DNA of 64,000 nucleotides from an uncultured Desulfobacteraceae bacterium (GTDB lineage: Bacteria; Desulfobacterota; Desulfobacteria; Desulfobacterales; UBA5852), in NCBI GenBank assembly GCA_913060875.1, contig CAJXSL010000006.1:124001-188000 (forward strand), written 5' to 3'. The translations under genes were made by a program, and so were the position numbers. Positions 18,939-27,334 of the stretch are shown piece by piece (within the stretch, counting starts at the first letter, position 1; the number at the start of each line of letters is the position of its first letter). The notes below the pieces were generated by a model that was given only the letters and a program-made list of their open reading frames with translations, ran no database searches and was not told where the DNA came from.

Positions 18939-20342
18939 ATGCCGAAAACCAAAATCGTATGCACGATCGGGCCCGCCAGCAGTTCTCCGGAAACCATCCG
19001 CGCCATGATCAAAAGCGGTATGAATGTGGCCCGCCTCAATTTTTCCCATGGCAGTCATGCCGATCATGCCGACAAAATAAAAACCATTCGGGCGATTGCC
19101 GATGAACTCAATTGCCCGGTGGCCATCCTGCAGGATCTTTGCGGTCCGAAAATCCGGGTGGGGCAGATACCGGAGCCGGGCATTCAGATCAAACCCGGGG
19201 AAACATTCATCCTGACCAGCGATGCGGTGCCCGGCACCAACGGGCGGGTTTCCGTCTCCTATCGCGGCCTGCCGGCCGATGTTAAGGTGGGCGACCGGCT
19301 GCTTTTGGCCGACGGGATGATGGAGTTGGAAGTGGTCCGCAGCGCTGGCGCCGATATCACCACCCGTGTTATTACCGGAGGGCTGCTCACGTCCCACAAA
19401 GGGGTCAATTTGCCCACGGGAAGCATGCAGCTCCAGGCCCTGACGGATAAAGACCGGGAAGACCTCAAGTTCGGGCTGGCCCATGATGTGGACTATGTGG
19501 CCCTTTCTTTCGTCCGCACGTCGGATGATATTAGAGACATCAAGGCTTTGATTGCCGCCGAGGGCCGCAAGACCCCCGTCGTTGCCAAGATCGAAAAGCA
19601 TGAGGCCCTGGACCACGTCGATGACCTTGTGGAGGCCGCGGATGCCATTATGGTGGCACGGGGGGATCTGGGGGTCGAGATACCCCTTGAGAATGTTCCC
19701 AATATCCAGAAAATGCTTATCCAGAAGGCGAACCGGCGTGGACGTCCGGTGATAATTGCAACCCAGATGCTGCGGTCCATGGTGGATGCGCCCCGGCCCA
19801 CCCGGGCCGAGGCGGCCGACGTGGCCAACGGTGTCCTGGACGGTGCCGATGCGGTCATGCTCTCCGAGGAAACCGCCAGCGGCCAATACCCCGTTCAGGC
19901 CGTACAGTTCATGGCCAATATTGCCCGGGCCGCCGAGGAGGGGTTCCCCTATCGGCGCTATCTCAAACAGGTCCACAATCTGGGTATCTCCCAGTCGGTG
20001 GCCGCCGCGGCATGCAACCTGGCCGATAATCTCAATGCCGCGGCGATAGTGGCCACCACCCGGTCGGGGGCCACGGCGCGTCATGTCGCGCGCTTCAGGC
20101 CGCGTGGACGTATCATTGCCCTGTCCCCCAGCCAAAAGACTGTCCGTCGTCTGGCCATGTGCTGGGGATGCACGCCCTGCTATCTGTCGCTCTCCGACGA
20201 TACGGACGAAATGATCGAAACAGCGGCGGAGTCGGCTTTGCAGAGCGGCCAGGTCCAGCCGGGTGATTTGGTGGTGATCACCGCTGGAAGACCCATGTAC
20301 GCGGCCGGCACCACGAATATGTTGTGGGTCAAACACCTTTAG
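18939..20342 (+). CDS. pyk: Pyruvate kinase
   Basis: Glycolytic enzyme of 467 residues that transfers phosphate from PEP to ADP. N-terminal KIVCTIGPASSS and NVARLNFSHG carry the substrate-binding Arg and Asn; the active-site region VVAKIEKHEAL contains the catalytic Lys and a metal-binding Glu, and ARGDLGVEIP the metal-binding Asp. IATQMLRSM and ADAVMLSEETA are further signatures. The C-terminal allosteric domain is complete and ends GTTNMLWVKHL. The SD is GGGGAGGAGG before ATG 18939, only 16 bases after holA, so the two are likely cotranscribed. Confidence 0.97.
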   Translation: MPKTKIVCTIGPASSSPETIRAMIKSGMNVARLNFSHGSHADHADKIKTIRAIADELNCPVAILQDLCGPKIRVGQIPEPGIQIKPGETFILTSDAVPGTNGRVSVSYRGLPADVKVGDRLLLADGMMELEVVRSAGADITTRVITGGLLTSHKGVNLPTGSMQLQALTDKDREDLKFGLAHDVDYVALSFVRTSDDIRDIKALIAAEGRKTPVVAKIEKHEALDHVDDLVEAADAIMVARGDLGVEIPLENVPNIQKMLIQKANRRGRPVIIATQMLRSMVDAPRPTRAEAADVANGVLDGADAVMLSEETASGQYPVQAVQFMANIARAAEEGFPYRRYLKQVHNLGISQSVAAAACNLADNLNAAAIVATTRSGATARHVARFRPRGRIIALSPSQKTVRRLAMCWGCTPCYLSLSDDTDEMIETAAESALQSGQVQPGDLVVITAGRPMYAAGTTNMLWVKHL

Positions 20343-20391
20343 CGGGGTCGGCCGACCTTTTGCCGCCACAGATATTGTTGAGAAGGCACTG

Positions 20392-20601
20392 ATGGGATTC
20401 ATACGCCGACAGGAAGAAAAGATGGCCGCCCGATTGATTCAGTGGCATCTGCAGCAGCAATCGCGAGCGCCGCTGCCCCCGGACCAATTGTCCGCCAAAG
20501 CCGTTCTGCTGGTGGACGAAGCCCACCGTGTGGCCCGTAAACGAGGGAAAAACCTGATGACGATTATGCGGGAGTTGGTTGCCGATATCATGAAGAAATA
20601 A
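20392..20601 (+). CDS. Small hypothetical protein downstream of pyk
   Basis: Sixty-nine residues, basic and predicted helical (for example MAARLIQWHLQQQ and KKRGKNL-like C-terminal segment ending DIMKK). No membrane segment, signal peptide or known motif. ATG 20392 has AGAAGG at 8 bases, and the gene starts 50 bases after pyk on the same strand, so cotranscription is likely. Codon use resembles its neighbours, which supports a real gene. Function unknown. Confidence 0.55.
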   Translation: MGFIRRQEEKMAARLIQWHLQQQSRAPLPPDQLSAKAVLLVDEAHRVARKRGKNLMTIMRELVADIMKK

Positions 20602-20630
20602 ACGCATGGCAGGGGTAACCGACTTAAATA

Positions 20631-20659
20631 TTGAATTATTACGGACGGCATGGTATGCA
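20631..20659 (+). promoter_or_regulatory. Weak sigma70 promoter candidate for the liv operon
   Basis: TTGAAT, 17 bases, TATGCA, about 85 bases upstream of the livJ start. The -10 matches the consensus at only three positions. It is the best pair I see in the 143-base gap. Confidence 0.25.
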
Positions 20660-20744
20660 CCCAAGCTTAAGCTGATATGGCCCACGCTTACTGTTTTCTT
20701 TAACCGCTTCATCCCAACAAAAGGCAGAGCAAAAGGAGGTCGTA

Positions 20745-21917
20745 ATGCGAAAAGGTTTTCTGGTACTCGTGGCAATCCTTGTTCTGGGGCTGGCCCTGGC
20801 ACCCTGCGGCTGGACCGCACAAAAAACGATTAAAATCGGCATCAACGCGCCGATTACCGGCGATATCCCCAAGGTCGGCGAAGGTTCCAAGTATGCCGCC
20901 GAAATGTGGCTGGAGGATATCAATGCGGCTGGCGGCCTTGAAGTCGGGGGCGTCAAATACAATGTCGAAGTGGTCGTAGAAGACAACGAATCCAAACCTG
21001 AATCGGCTGCCAAGGCGGCGACCAAGCTGATTACCGAAGATGAGGTCCTTGCCATCGTGGGGCCCCAGGCATCTTCCCAGGCCATTCCGGCCGGTGAAAT
21101 GGCCAACAATTACGGCACCCCCATGATCAGCCCCTGGTCCACCAATCCGGACACCACCAAAGATCGTCCTTTTGTCTTCCGGGGCTGTTTCCTGGACCCC
21201 TTCCAGGGTCCGGTCGTGGCCAACTTTATCAAGGAAGAATTCGGCTTCACGAAAGCCGCGGTCCTTTACGACGTCGCCAGCGATTATCCCAAAGGGTTGG
21301 CCGAGGTGTTCAAAGAAGCCTGGGAAAAGAACAACGGACCGGGATCCGTGGTGGCCTTCGAAAGCTTCACCACGAAAGACGCCGATTTCAGCTCCCAGTT
21401 GACCAATATCATCAACTCCGGTGCCCAGGTCCTGTTTACGCCCCAGTACTACAACGAAGTGGCCCTGATCGTTCAGCAGGCCCATGAGCTGGGCTGGAAG
21501 AATCCCATCGTGGGCAGTGACTCATGGGGATCGGCGGAAACGGTCAAGCTGTGCGGCGAAGACTGCTACGGCCTGTTTTTCAGCACCCACTACGCTTCGG
21601 CCGGTGCCACCGGCGCCACCAAGGCATTCATCGAACGTTACAACAAAAAATATGGTTATGTTCCCGATGATGTCGGCGCTCTGACCTGGGATGCCCTGCG
21701 CATCGTCCAGGCGGCCATCGAGGGTACGGGCGGACTGAGCGGCGATCTGAAAAAAGACCGTGAAAAAGTCAAGGATGCCCTGGCCGGCATCAAAGAGTTT
21801 GCCGGCATTACCGGCAAAATGACGTTCACCCCCGACGGTGACCCCATCAAATGTGCGGTTATCGTTCGCATCAGCGACAAGGGCGAATTCGAGTTTTTCA
21901 AGTCGGTTTGCCCCTAG
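20745..21917 (+). CDS. livJ: Branched-chain amino-acid ABC transporter substrate-binding protein
   Basis: Periplasmic binding protein of 390 residues, type I fold (LivJ/LivK family). Signal peptide about residues 1-25 (MRKGFLVLVAIL..., cleavage near GWTAQ). The mature start IKIGINAPITGDIPKVGEG and the segment AIVGPQASSQAIPAGEMAN are typical. First gene of the livJHMGF set; AAAAGGAGG precedes ATG 20745. Ligand assignment to Leu/Ile/Val is by context; the family also contains amide and urea receptors. Confidence 0.9.
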   Translation: MRKGFLVLVAILVLGLALAPCGWTAQKTIKIGINAPITGDIPKVGEGSKYAAEMWLEDINAAGGLEVGGVKYNVEVVVEDNESKPESAAKAATKLITEDEVLAIVGPQASSQAIPAGEMANNYGTPMISPWSTNPDTTKDRPFVFRGCFLDPFQGPVVANFIKEEFGFTKAAVLYDVASDYPKGLAEVFKEAWEKNNGPGSVVAFESFTTKDADFSSQLTNIINSGAQVLFTPQYYNEVALIVQQAHELGWKNPIVGSDSWGSAETVKLCGEDCYGLFFSTHYASAGATGATKAFIERYNKKYGYVPDDVGALTWDALRIVQAAIEGTGGLSGDLKKDREKVKDALAGIKEFAGITGKMTFTPDGDPIKCAVIVRISDKGEFEFFKSVCP

Positions 21918-22008
21918 ATTGCTTCAATCCAAGCGGTCGGTTGCCCGAAGCAGGCAGCCGGCCGCAGTTGCATTTGAGTTACGCTTTCCAACCGGGAATG
22001 CGTGCGAA

Positions 22009-22032
22009 GGGCGCAGACATTCAGCTGCGCCC
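22009..22032 (+). promoter_or_regulatory. Intercistronic hairpin between livJ and livH
   Basis: Perfect 8-bp stem GGGCGCAG/CTGCGCCC with an 8-base loop in the 147-base gap after the binding-protein gene. No T-run follows, so it is not a terminator. Such hairpins often protect the 3' end of a highly made binding-protein message from decay; that role is inferred. Confidence 0.5.
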
Positions 22033-22064
22033 GACGCTTTGAGAGAAGACGAGGAGTCCACTCA

Positions 22065-22988
22065 ATGCAGTTATTTTTCCAGAACCTGATCAATGCACTG
22101 CAGTGGGGCAGTTTCTATGCCTTGATCGCATTGGGGTATTCGATGGTTTACGGTATCCTGATGCTGTTCAATTTTGCCCATGGCGATATCTTCATGGTCG
22201 GGGCCTACATCGGCTTCGGCGTTGCTACCGGGCTGACCGCCCTGGCCGCCATGGGGGCGCTGGCCCTGCCCAACTGGGTTATTCTGGTGTTGACCATTCT
22301 GATTTCCATGTTCCTGACGTCCTTCGTGGGGATGCTGGTGGAACGTATCGGTTATCGGCCATTGCGGGAGGCCCCCCGGGCGTCCGCCGCCATTACCGGG
22401 CTTATGATCGGTATCATCCTGGAGACCGGCAACCTTGCCATCTTAGGCGCCCAGCGGATTCGTTTTCCTTCCCTCATCAAATCCACCACCTATGACCTGG
22501 GTGGTGTTTTCGTGACCAACAAGAAAATCATGATCGTGGTTGTGTCACTGGTTTTGATGCTGGCGTTGAATGAATTCATCCGACGCACGCGTTGGGGCAT
22601 GGCCATGCGGGCCATGGCCTTTGATTACGTGGTCATTCCGCTGATGGGAGTTCCGCTGAACACCATTGCCAGCCTCACTTTTGCGCTGGGGTCGGGTTTG
22701 GCGGCGGCCGCCGGGATTTTGTTTGCCATCGCCTATCCTGTTTTGGACCCCTATATCGGGATCATCTACGGGTGGAAAGCGTTTGTGGCGGCTATCCTCG
22801 GCGGAAGGGGATCGATCAAAGGGGCCTGCCTGGCGGGATTCCTGCTCGGGTTCATCGAGATTTTTGTGGGCGCCTATATGCCGTCCACGGTAAGGGACCT
22901 GATTGCCTATTCCATCATTCTCCTGATTCTTGTTTTCCGGCCCCATGGATTTTTTGGAGAGCCGCACAGTGCCAAGCTGCGGCTTTAG
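22065..22988 (+). CDS. livH: Branched-chain amino-acid ABC transporter permease LivH
   Basis: Inner-membrane permease of 307 residues. ATG 22065 follows GAGGAG and gives the family N-terminus (QNLINALQWGSFYALIALGYSM); a longer in-frame opening from 22002 lacks support. Motifs: MVYGILMLFNFAHGDIFM near residue 24 and KAFVAAILGGRGSIKGA near 240, the segment that contacts the ATPase. It pairs with LivM in the channel. Confidence 0.93.
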   Translation: MQLFFQNLINALQWGSFYALIALGYSMVYGILMLFNFAHGDIFMVGAYIGFGVATGLTALAAMGALALPNWVILVLTILISMFLTSFVGMLVERIGYRPLREAPRASAAITGLMIGIILETGNLAILGAQRIRFPSLIKSTTYDLGGVFVTNKKIMIVVVSLVLMLALNEFIRRTRWGMAMRAMAFDYVVIPLMGVPLNTIASLTFALGSGLAAAAGILFAIAYPVLDPYIGIIYGWKAFVAAILGGRGSIKGACLAGFLLGFIEIFVGAYMPSTVRDLIAYSIILLILVFRPHGFFGEPHSAKLRL

Positions 22989-23049
22989 GACGACTCACGG
23001 CCGGTGATAGACGTGTGTATCCGTTATAGTGACTGAACGAGGGTTTGAT

Positions 23050-24357
23050 ATGGTCGAAAAAAATGGTGCATCATCGATAGATACACCGAAACGATTTGTT
23101 CGCCTGCGCCAATTTCTGGGTGACATCCCCCTGCTGGCATGGTTGTTCGGCGGTCTGATATCGGTTTTGGTCGAAACCCAGGTCGGGGACGCGTTGGCAT
23201 CCCTTTTGGGCCTGCCCAAGGTCCCGGTGCTGTTCGGGTGCGTGCTGGCGCTCAAGCATCCGCTTCTGCTTCCCGGCGCCCTGGCATATGTCTCTGTCAT
23301 CTACATAGCGACAATTGTCCTGGTCGGGAAAATAACGGCGCGGCCTTTCAATCTTCTGGCGGAAAAGATGATTCAATGGCCGATCGTTATTCCGGTGGCC
23401 ATTCATCTGATCACGCTTTACGCCATCATGCATGTATGGTCGGATATCAGCCTCTACCGGGAGTTGACGCTCAAACTGACCCTCATCGCCATCATGCTGA
23501 CCCTCAGTTTGAATATCATCAACGGGTACATGGGCGAATTTTCATGCTCTCATCCGGGGTTTATGTCCCTCGGAGCTTATGGCGCATCCGCCATCATGGT
23601 CCTTTTCTTTGTCAATGACCGTCTTTTCGGCAAAGCCCTGTTGCCGGAAGCATTGGGCCCCTTCTTTTTCCCGATAGCACTCATTCTAGGCGGTGTGGCC
23701 GCCGCTTTGGGGGCCTTGCTCATTGCCATTCCCTCCTTCAAAACCCGGGGGGATTACCTGGCGATTATTTCCCTGGCGTTTATGTTCATTGTCAAAAGCC
23801 TGTTCGAGAATCTGCAGTTCATGGGTGGTGCCCGGGGCATCAAGGGGCAACCCGATCTGGCCAATTTGCCGACCGTGTTTATCTGGCTGGTGATCTGCGT
23901 CTGGGTGATCAACAACTTTGTGCGATCCACCATGGGAAAAGCCCTGAATGCCGTTCGGGACGATGAAATGGCTGCCGAGGCCATGACCGTCAATACGCGC
24001 CGCACCAAGATGGTGGCCTTTTTGTTTGCGGCTTTCTGGGCCGGGGTGGCCGGAGGCCTGTTTGCCCACACCGTTCGCTTCATCAACCCCAATACCTTTG
24101 GCGTCCAACGGTTGGCTGAAGTGCTGGCCATGGTCTATTTCGGCGGGTTGAATTCGGTCTATGGGTCCATTGTCGGGGCCGTCAGTCTCAATCTGCTCAG
24201 CGAAATGTTACGCCCTCTGGCCCTGTTTAAATGGATCATCATACCGCTTTTGCTTATTCTAATCATGATTTACCGACCGACCGGGCTGGTGGCGTTCAAG
24301 GAGTTTGATGTCCGCAAATTGATCCAACCCAAGCACAAATCAGAAAAAGAGGTATAG
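23050..24357 (+). CDS. livM: Branched-chain amino-acid ABC transporter permease LivM
   Basis: Second permease, 435 residues from ATG 23050 (GAGGG at 6-7 bases); GTG 23029 is an alternative start. The conserved core runs from about residue 150 (TLSLNIINGYMGEFSCSHPG) through GDYLAIISLAF and MVAFLFAAFWAGVAGGLFAH to the end. The N-terminal 130 residues add several helices before the core, as in E. coli LivM-type proteins. Stop at 24357 lies one base before livG. Confidence 0.92.
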   Translation: MVEKNGASSIDTPKRFVRLRQFLGDIPLLAWLFGGLISVLVETQVGDALASLLGLPKVPVLFGCVLALKHPLLLPGALAYVSVIYIATIVLVGKITARPFNLLAEKMIQWPIVIPVAIHLITLYAIMHVWSDISLYRELTLKLTLIAIMLTLSLNIINGYMGEFSCSHPGFMSLGAYGASAIMVLFFVNDRLFGKALLPEALGPFFFPIALILGGVAAALGALLIAIPSFKTRGDYLAIISLAFMFIVKSLFENLQFMGGARGIKGQPDLANLPTVFIWLVICVWVINNFVRSTMGKALNAVRDDEMAAEAMTVNTRRTKMVAFLFAAFWAGVAGGLFAHTVRFINPNTFGVQRLAEVLAMVYFGGLNSVYGSIVGAVSLNLLSEMLRPLALFKWIIIPLLLILIMIYRPTGLVAFKEFDVRKLIQPKHKSEKEV

Positions 24358-24358
24358 C

Positions 24359-25129
24359 ATGTCGTTGCTGCAAGTGGAGAACATGACCCATTATTTTGGG
24401 GGACTGCGGGCGGTTCACAATTTCAGCCTTGACATCGAACCGGGGCAGATCCGTGCCTTGATCGGACCGAACGGGGCTGGCAAAACCACCATCTTCAATT
24501 TAATCACCGGTATCTATACGCCCACGGAAGGGCGCATTGCGCTGGATGGCGAGGAAATCATCGGCCTGCAGCCCCATGAAGTGGCTTCGCGTGGTTTGGG
24601 GCGTACCTTCCAGAATTTGTGCCTCTGGCGCCATATGACCGTGCTGGAGCATGTGATGATGGCCCGCTATTCGCGGTTGACCTACGGGCTCGTGGGGGCC
24701 TTTTTCGGAACGCCCAGGCGCAATCGGGAGGAGGCCGCCAGCAGATCGAAGGCCCTGGAGTTGCTGGAGCTGATGGATATCGCCCATCTTGCCGATCAAA
24801 CTGTTATCAACCTTCCCTACGGTGCCCAGCGCCGGGTCGAAATGGCCCGTGCTTTGGCCAGCGAGCCCAAAATCCTTTTTCTGGACGAGCCGACCGTCGG
24901 CATGACGCCCGAAGAGCTGGATCAGATGCTGGGCATCATCCGCACGGTGCATCAGGAACTCGGGCTGGCCATTTATCTCATCGAGCACCGGTTGAAGATG
25001 GTGATGGAACTCTGTGAAAGAATCCAGACCCTCGTTTTCGGGGAGGTCATTGCAGAGGGGACGCCGGAGGAGATTCAGAGCAATCCCAAAGTTATCGAGG
25101 CTTATCTGGGCAAGGAGGCGGTGCATTAA
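24359..25129 (+). CDS. livG: Branched-chain amino-acid ABC transporter ATPase LivG
   Basis: Cytoplasmic ATPase of 256 residues. Walker A is GPNGAGKTT near residue 37, the signature region is LPYGAQRRVEMARAL near 155 (LPYG-type, as usual in LivG), and Walker B is ILFLDEPTVGM near 180, followed by the switch His in IEHRLKMV. LivG and LivF form the heterodimer that drives uptake. The ATG lies directly after the livM stop. Confidence 0.95.
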   Translation: MSLLQVENMTHYFGGLRAVHNFSLDIEPGQIRALIGPNGAGKTTIFNLITGIYTPTEGRIALDGEEIIGLQPHEVASRGLGRTFQNLCLWRHMTVLEHVMMARYSRLTYGLVGAFFGTPRRNREEAASRSKALELLELMDIAHLADQTVINLPYGAQRRVEMARALASEPKILFLDEPTVGMTPEELDQMLGIIRTVHQELGLAIYLIEHRLKMVMELCERIQTLVFGEVIAEGTPEEIQSNPKVIEAYLGKEAVH

Positions 25130-25842
25130 TGCTTAAAGTCGAGAATCTCAAAGTATCCTACGGCAACATCAAGGCCCTGCATGGCATCGACTTCAGGATC
25201 GACAGCGGGGAAATCGTTTGTATCATCGGCGCCAATGGTGCCGGCAAAAGCACCACCCTCAGGGCTATATCCCGACTCGTCAAGGTGGAAGAGGGGACCC
25301 GAATGACCTATGACGGGAAAAACCTTCTGGATTTTCCGGCGGATCAGGTCGTAAGCGAACTCGGCATTACCCATGTTCCGGAAGGGCGGCGGCTTTTCGG
25401 CAATTTGACCGTTATGGAGAACTTGAAGCTGGCCACGTTCGCCCGCAAGGATAACGACCAGATCGGAAAAGACCTGGAGCGCATGTTCGGCATTTTCCCC
25501 CGGCTCAAAGAGCGCGAAAATCAGAAATCCGGAACGCTGAGCGGCGGCGAACAGCAAATGCTTGCCATCGCACGCGCCTTCATGAGCGGGCGCAAAGTCA
25601 TGCTGCTGGATGAGCCCTCCATGGGATTGGCTCCGCTTTTAATGATGAACGTGTTCGATGCCCTCAAAGAGATCAACCAGCAGGAGGGCACCGCGATTAT
25701 GCTCGTGGAGCAGAATGCCCGCCTGGCCCTGCAGTTTTCGGCCCGGGGCTATGTATTGGAAAACGGCAATCTCGTTCTGGAAGGCAAGTCGGCCGACTTG
25801 CTCAACGATCCCGAGGTTCAGAAAGCCTACCTTGGGGGGTAG
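25129..25842 (+). CDS. livF: Branched-chain amino-acid ABC transporter ATPase LivF
   Basis: Second ATPase, 237 residues. Walker A GANGAGKST near residue 36, LivF-type segment HVPEGRRLFGNLTV near 83, signature LSGGEQQMLAIARAFM near 136, Walker B MLLDEPSMGLAP near 156. The ATG overlaps the livG stop by one base (TAATG), so translation is coupled. Last gene of the operon, followed by a hairpin terminator. Confidence 0.95.
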   Translation: MLKVENLKVSYGNIKALHGIDFRIDSGEIVCIIGANGAGKSTTLRAISRLVKVEEGTRMTYDGKNLLDFPADQVVSELGITHVPEGRRLFGNLTVMENLKLATFARKDNDQIGKDLERMFGIFPRLKERENQKSGTLSGGEQQMLAIARAFMSGRKVMLLDEPSMGLAPLLMMNVFDALKEINQQEGTAIMLVEQNARLALQFSARGYVLENGNLVLEGKSADLLNDPEVQKAYLGG

Positions 25843-25863
25843 CGACCCTCTCGCATTTTTCCC

Positions 25864-25900
25864 AAACCGCCCGGTTGGCTTAGGCCCCGGGCGGTTTGCG
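25864..25900 (+). terminator. Terminator after livF
   Basis: Perfect 11-bp inverted repeat AAACCGCCCGG/CCGGGCGGTTT (25864-25874 and 25887-25897) with a 12-base loop, 22 bases after the livF stop. The downstream T-run is short (GCGTTTG), so termination may be partial. Confidence 0.7.
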
Positions 25901-25942
25901 TTTGCAGGGCTTAGCTTGCCGAATGAGGTCTGAGGTCATGGC

Positions 25943-26386
25943 ATGAAATGGATGCTAGCCGCTTTGGCACTTTTGTACGCTTTGGTGCCTTTTGATTTAT
26001 TGCCCGATCTGCTTGTTGGGTGGGGGTGGCTGGACGATCTGTTCCTCTTGGGGCTGGTCTGGTATCTATTCTTTTGGCGGGGGCGACGGCCCACCCGCAG
26101 GACGGTGCCCGGAGGGGATGACGAATCGGGCAAGACGCAGGAGCACGCGCAGGCATCATCCGCAGAAACGGATCGGGACGGGGCGGAACCCCCAGAAAAT
26201 CCCTACGACGTTCTGGGGGTCCCAGTCGGGGCCAGTCAAGCCGAGATTCAGGCGGCCTACAGGCGTTTGGCCGCCCGTTATCATCCGGACAAGCTGGCCC
26301 ATTTGGGCTCGGAGTTTCAGATCCTGGCCGAAGAAAAATTCAAAGTCATCCAGTCGGCCTACGAGATCTTGCGCGAGCGGCGGTAG
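25943..26386 (+). CDS. Membrane-anchored J-domain protein with YkvA/DUF1232-like segment
   Basis: Protein of 147 residues with two parts. Residues 1-48 are hydrophobic and contain [13 protein letters not shown]...GWLDDL, the core motif of DUF1232 (YkvA) proteins. A charged linker follows, then a C-terminal J domain (about residues 82-147) starting [13 protein letters not shown] with the essential HPD in [12 protein letters not shown] domains stimulate DnaK-type ATPases; the membrane part would hold the chaperone at the inner membrane. DUF1232-J fusions occur in proteobacteria, but the client is unknown. It is convergent with the P-loop gene that ends at 26398. Confidence 0.85.
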   Translation: MKWMLAALALLYALVPFDLLPDLLVGWGWLDDLFLLGLVWYLFFWRGRRPTRRTVPGGDDESGKTQEHAQASSAETDRDGAEPPENPYDVLGVPVGASQAEIQAAYRRLAARYHPDKLAHLGSEFQILAEEKFKVIQSAYEILRERR

Positions 26387-26397
26387 ACGGGTTGGCC

Positions 26398-27096
26398 TTA
26401 TTGGGATTCCTTGATGAGCATGGTGGCCGGGTCAAACCTCGCAGCCGTCTCCTGCGTAGAAGTTTCCAGACCTTTCAAAATGCGAATGTGAATATCCTTG
26501 CCCTCCGGCAATAGCTGAACCGCAACATCGAAAAGGTCTTGCAGGGAAGTCAATTGGGGCGGTATCCCATCGGGAGTAGGCGCTTCATGGCGGTGGGTAC
26601 GCACCGTAAACCAACAGCGGACGCCGGTGGCGGCGCATAGCGCTTTCAATTCTTCAATCTGATGGCGGATATCTCCGTCGAAGGGCATGCCGTCAACGAT
26701 GAGGGTATGGGGCCGGAAAATATTCTGCTCCATCAAATCCGTCAAACGCTCCTTGAGCTTGGGCACACTGAAGCCTTCCACCTTGAAGGTCATGATGAAT
26801 CGGTGGGGCAGGAGCTCATCCCAAAGAGAGGCCGAGGCCCGCAAATTTCGTTTTTCCGCCAACAGGTTGAAAACTTCCCGGTACCATAAGGTAACCTTGT
26901 CCACCGGGTCTTCCAGACTGATGTGAAGAATATTGCGGTCACGCAACATGGTATGCAGGGCGATTTGGACCAGGAAGGCGGTCTTGCCGATGCCAGCACG
27001 GGCCAAAACAGCACCGAAAGCGCCGTCCGGCAGACTGTCTTCCGAGGTCAACCCAAGCTGGTGCAGTGGATTTCTCAAAATAAGATCTTTTTTCAT
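26398..27096 (-). CDS. DnaB/RecA-like P-loop ATPase
   Basis: Protein of 232 residues from ATG 27096. Walker A is ARAGIGKTAFL (residues 32-42), of the DnaB/KaiC style in which the first Gly is replaced by Ala. The segment ILHISLEDPVDKV resembles the strand after Walker A in DnaB-type RecA folds, and TLIVDGMPF near residue 130 is a Walker B candidate. There is no helicase N-terminal domain and no obvious partner. The same frame continues open upstream through ATG 27237 and ATG 27261, so the N-terminus could be longer. It lies downstream of the EF-G gene on the same strand, 238 bases away. Function unknown. Confidence 0.65.
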   Translation of the reverse strand: MKKDLILRNPLHQLGLTSEDSLPDGAFGAVLARAGIGKTAFLVQIALHTMLRDRNILHISLEDPVDKVTLWYREVFNLLAEKRNLRASASLWDELLPHRFIMTFKVEGFSVPKLKERLTDLMEQNIFRPHTLIVDGMPFDGDIRHQIEELKALCAATGVRCWFTVRTHRHEAPTPDGIPPQLTSLQDLFDVAVQLLPEGKDIHIRILKGLETSTQETAARFDPATMLIKESQ

Positions 27097-27334
27097 CGTG
27101 GTCAGGTTCCTTTCCCTGATGGTGATGACCCGTCCTTTCGGCTTAAGAGAGGGAAGTTGAGCCTCTCTGGAAGCTGTGGCTGGCGACCCGACGGGTTGTA
27201 GCCGATCTATTGCCGGCCGGATTATACGCGAGCGCATATCTTTTAACAGTCTCCTTGTCATAGGATAAAGGGGAAACCCGGGAACGCCGCCACCGCAATG
27301 GAAAACGTTCCGCTTAAAAGATGCGTTCGTGCGC

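Noticed and set aside
18861-20402. 513-codon open frame on the minus strand opposite pyk
   Set aside because: Antisense shadow of pyruvate kinase; composition rich in His, Gly, Gln typical of reverse frames.
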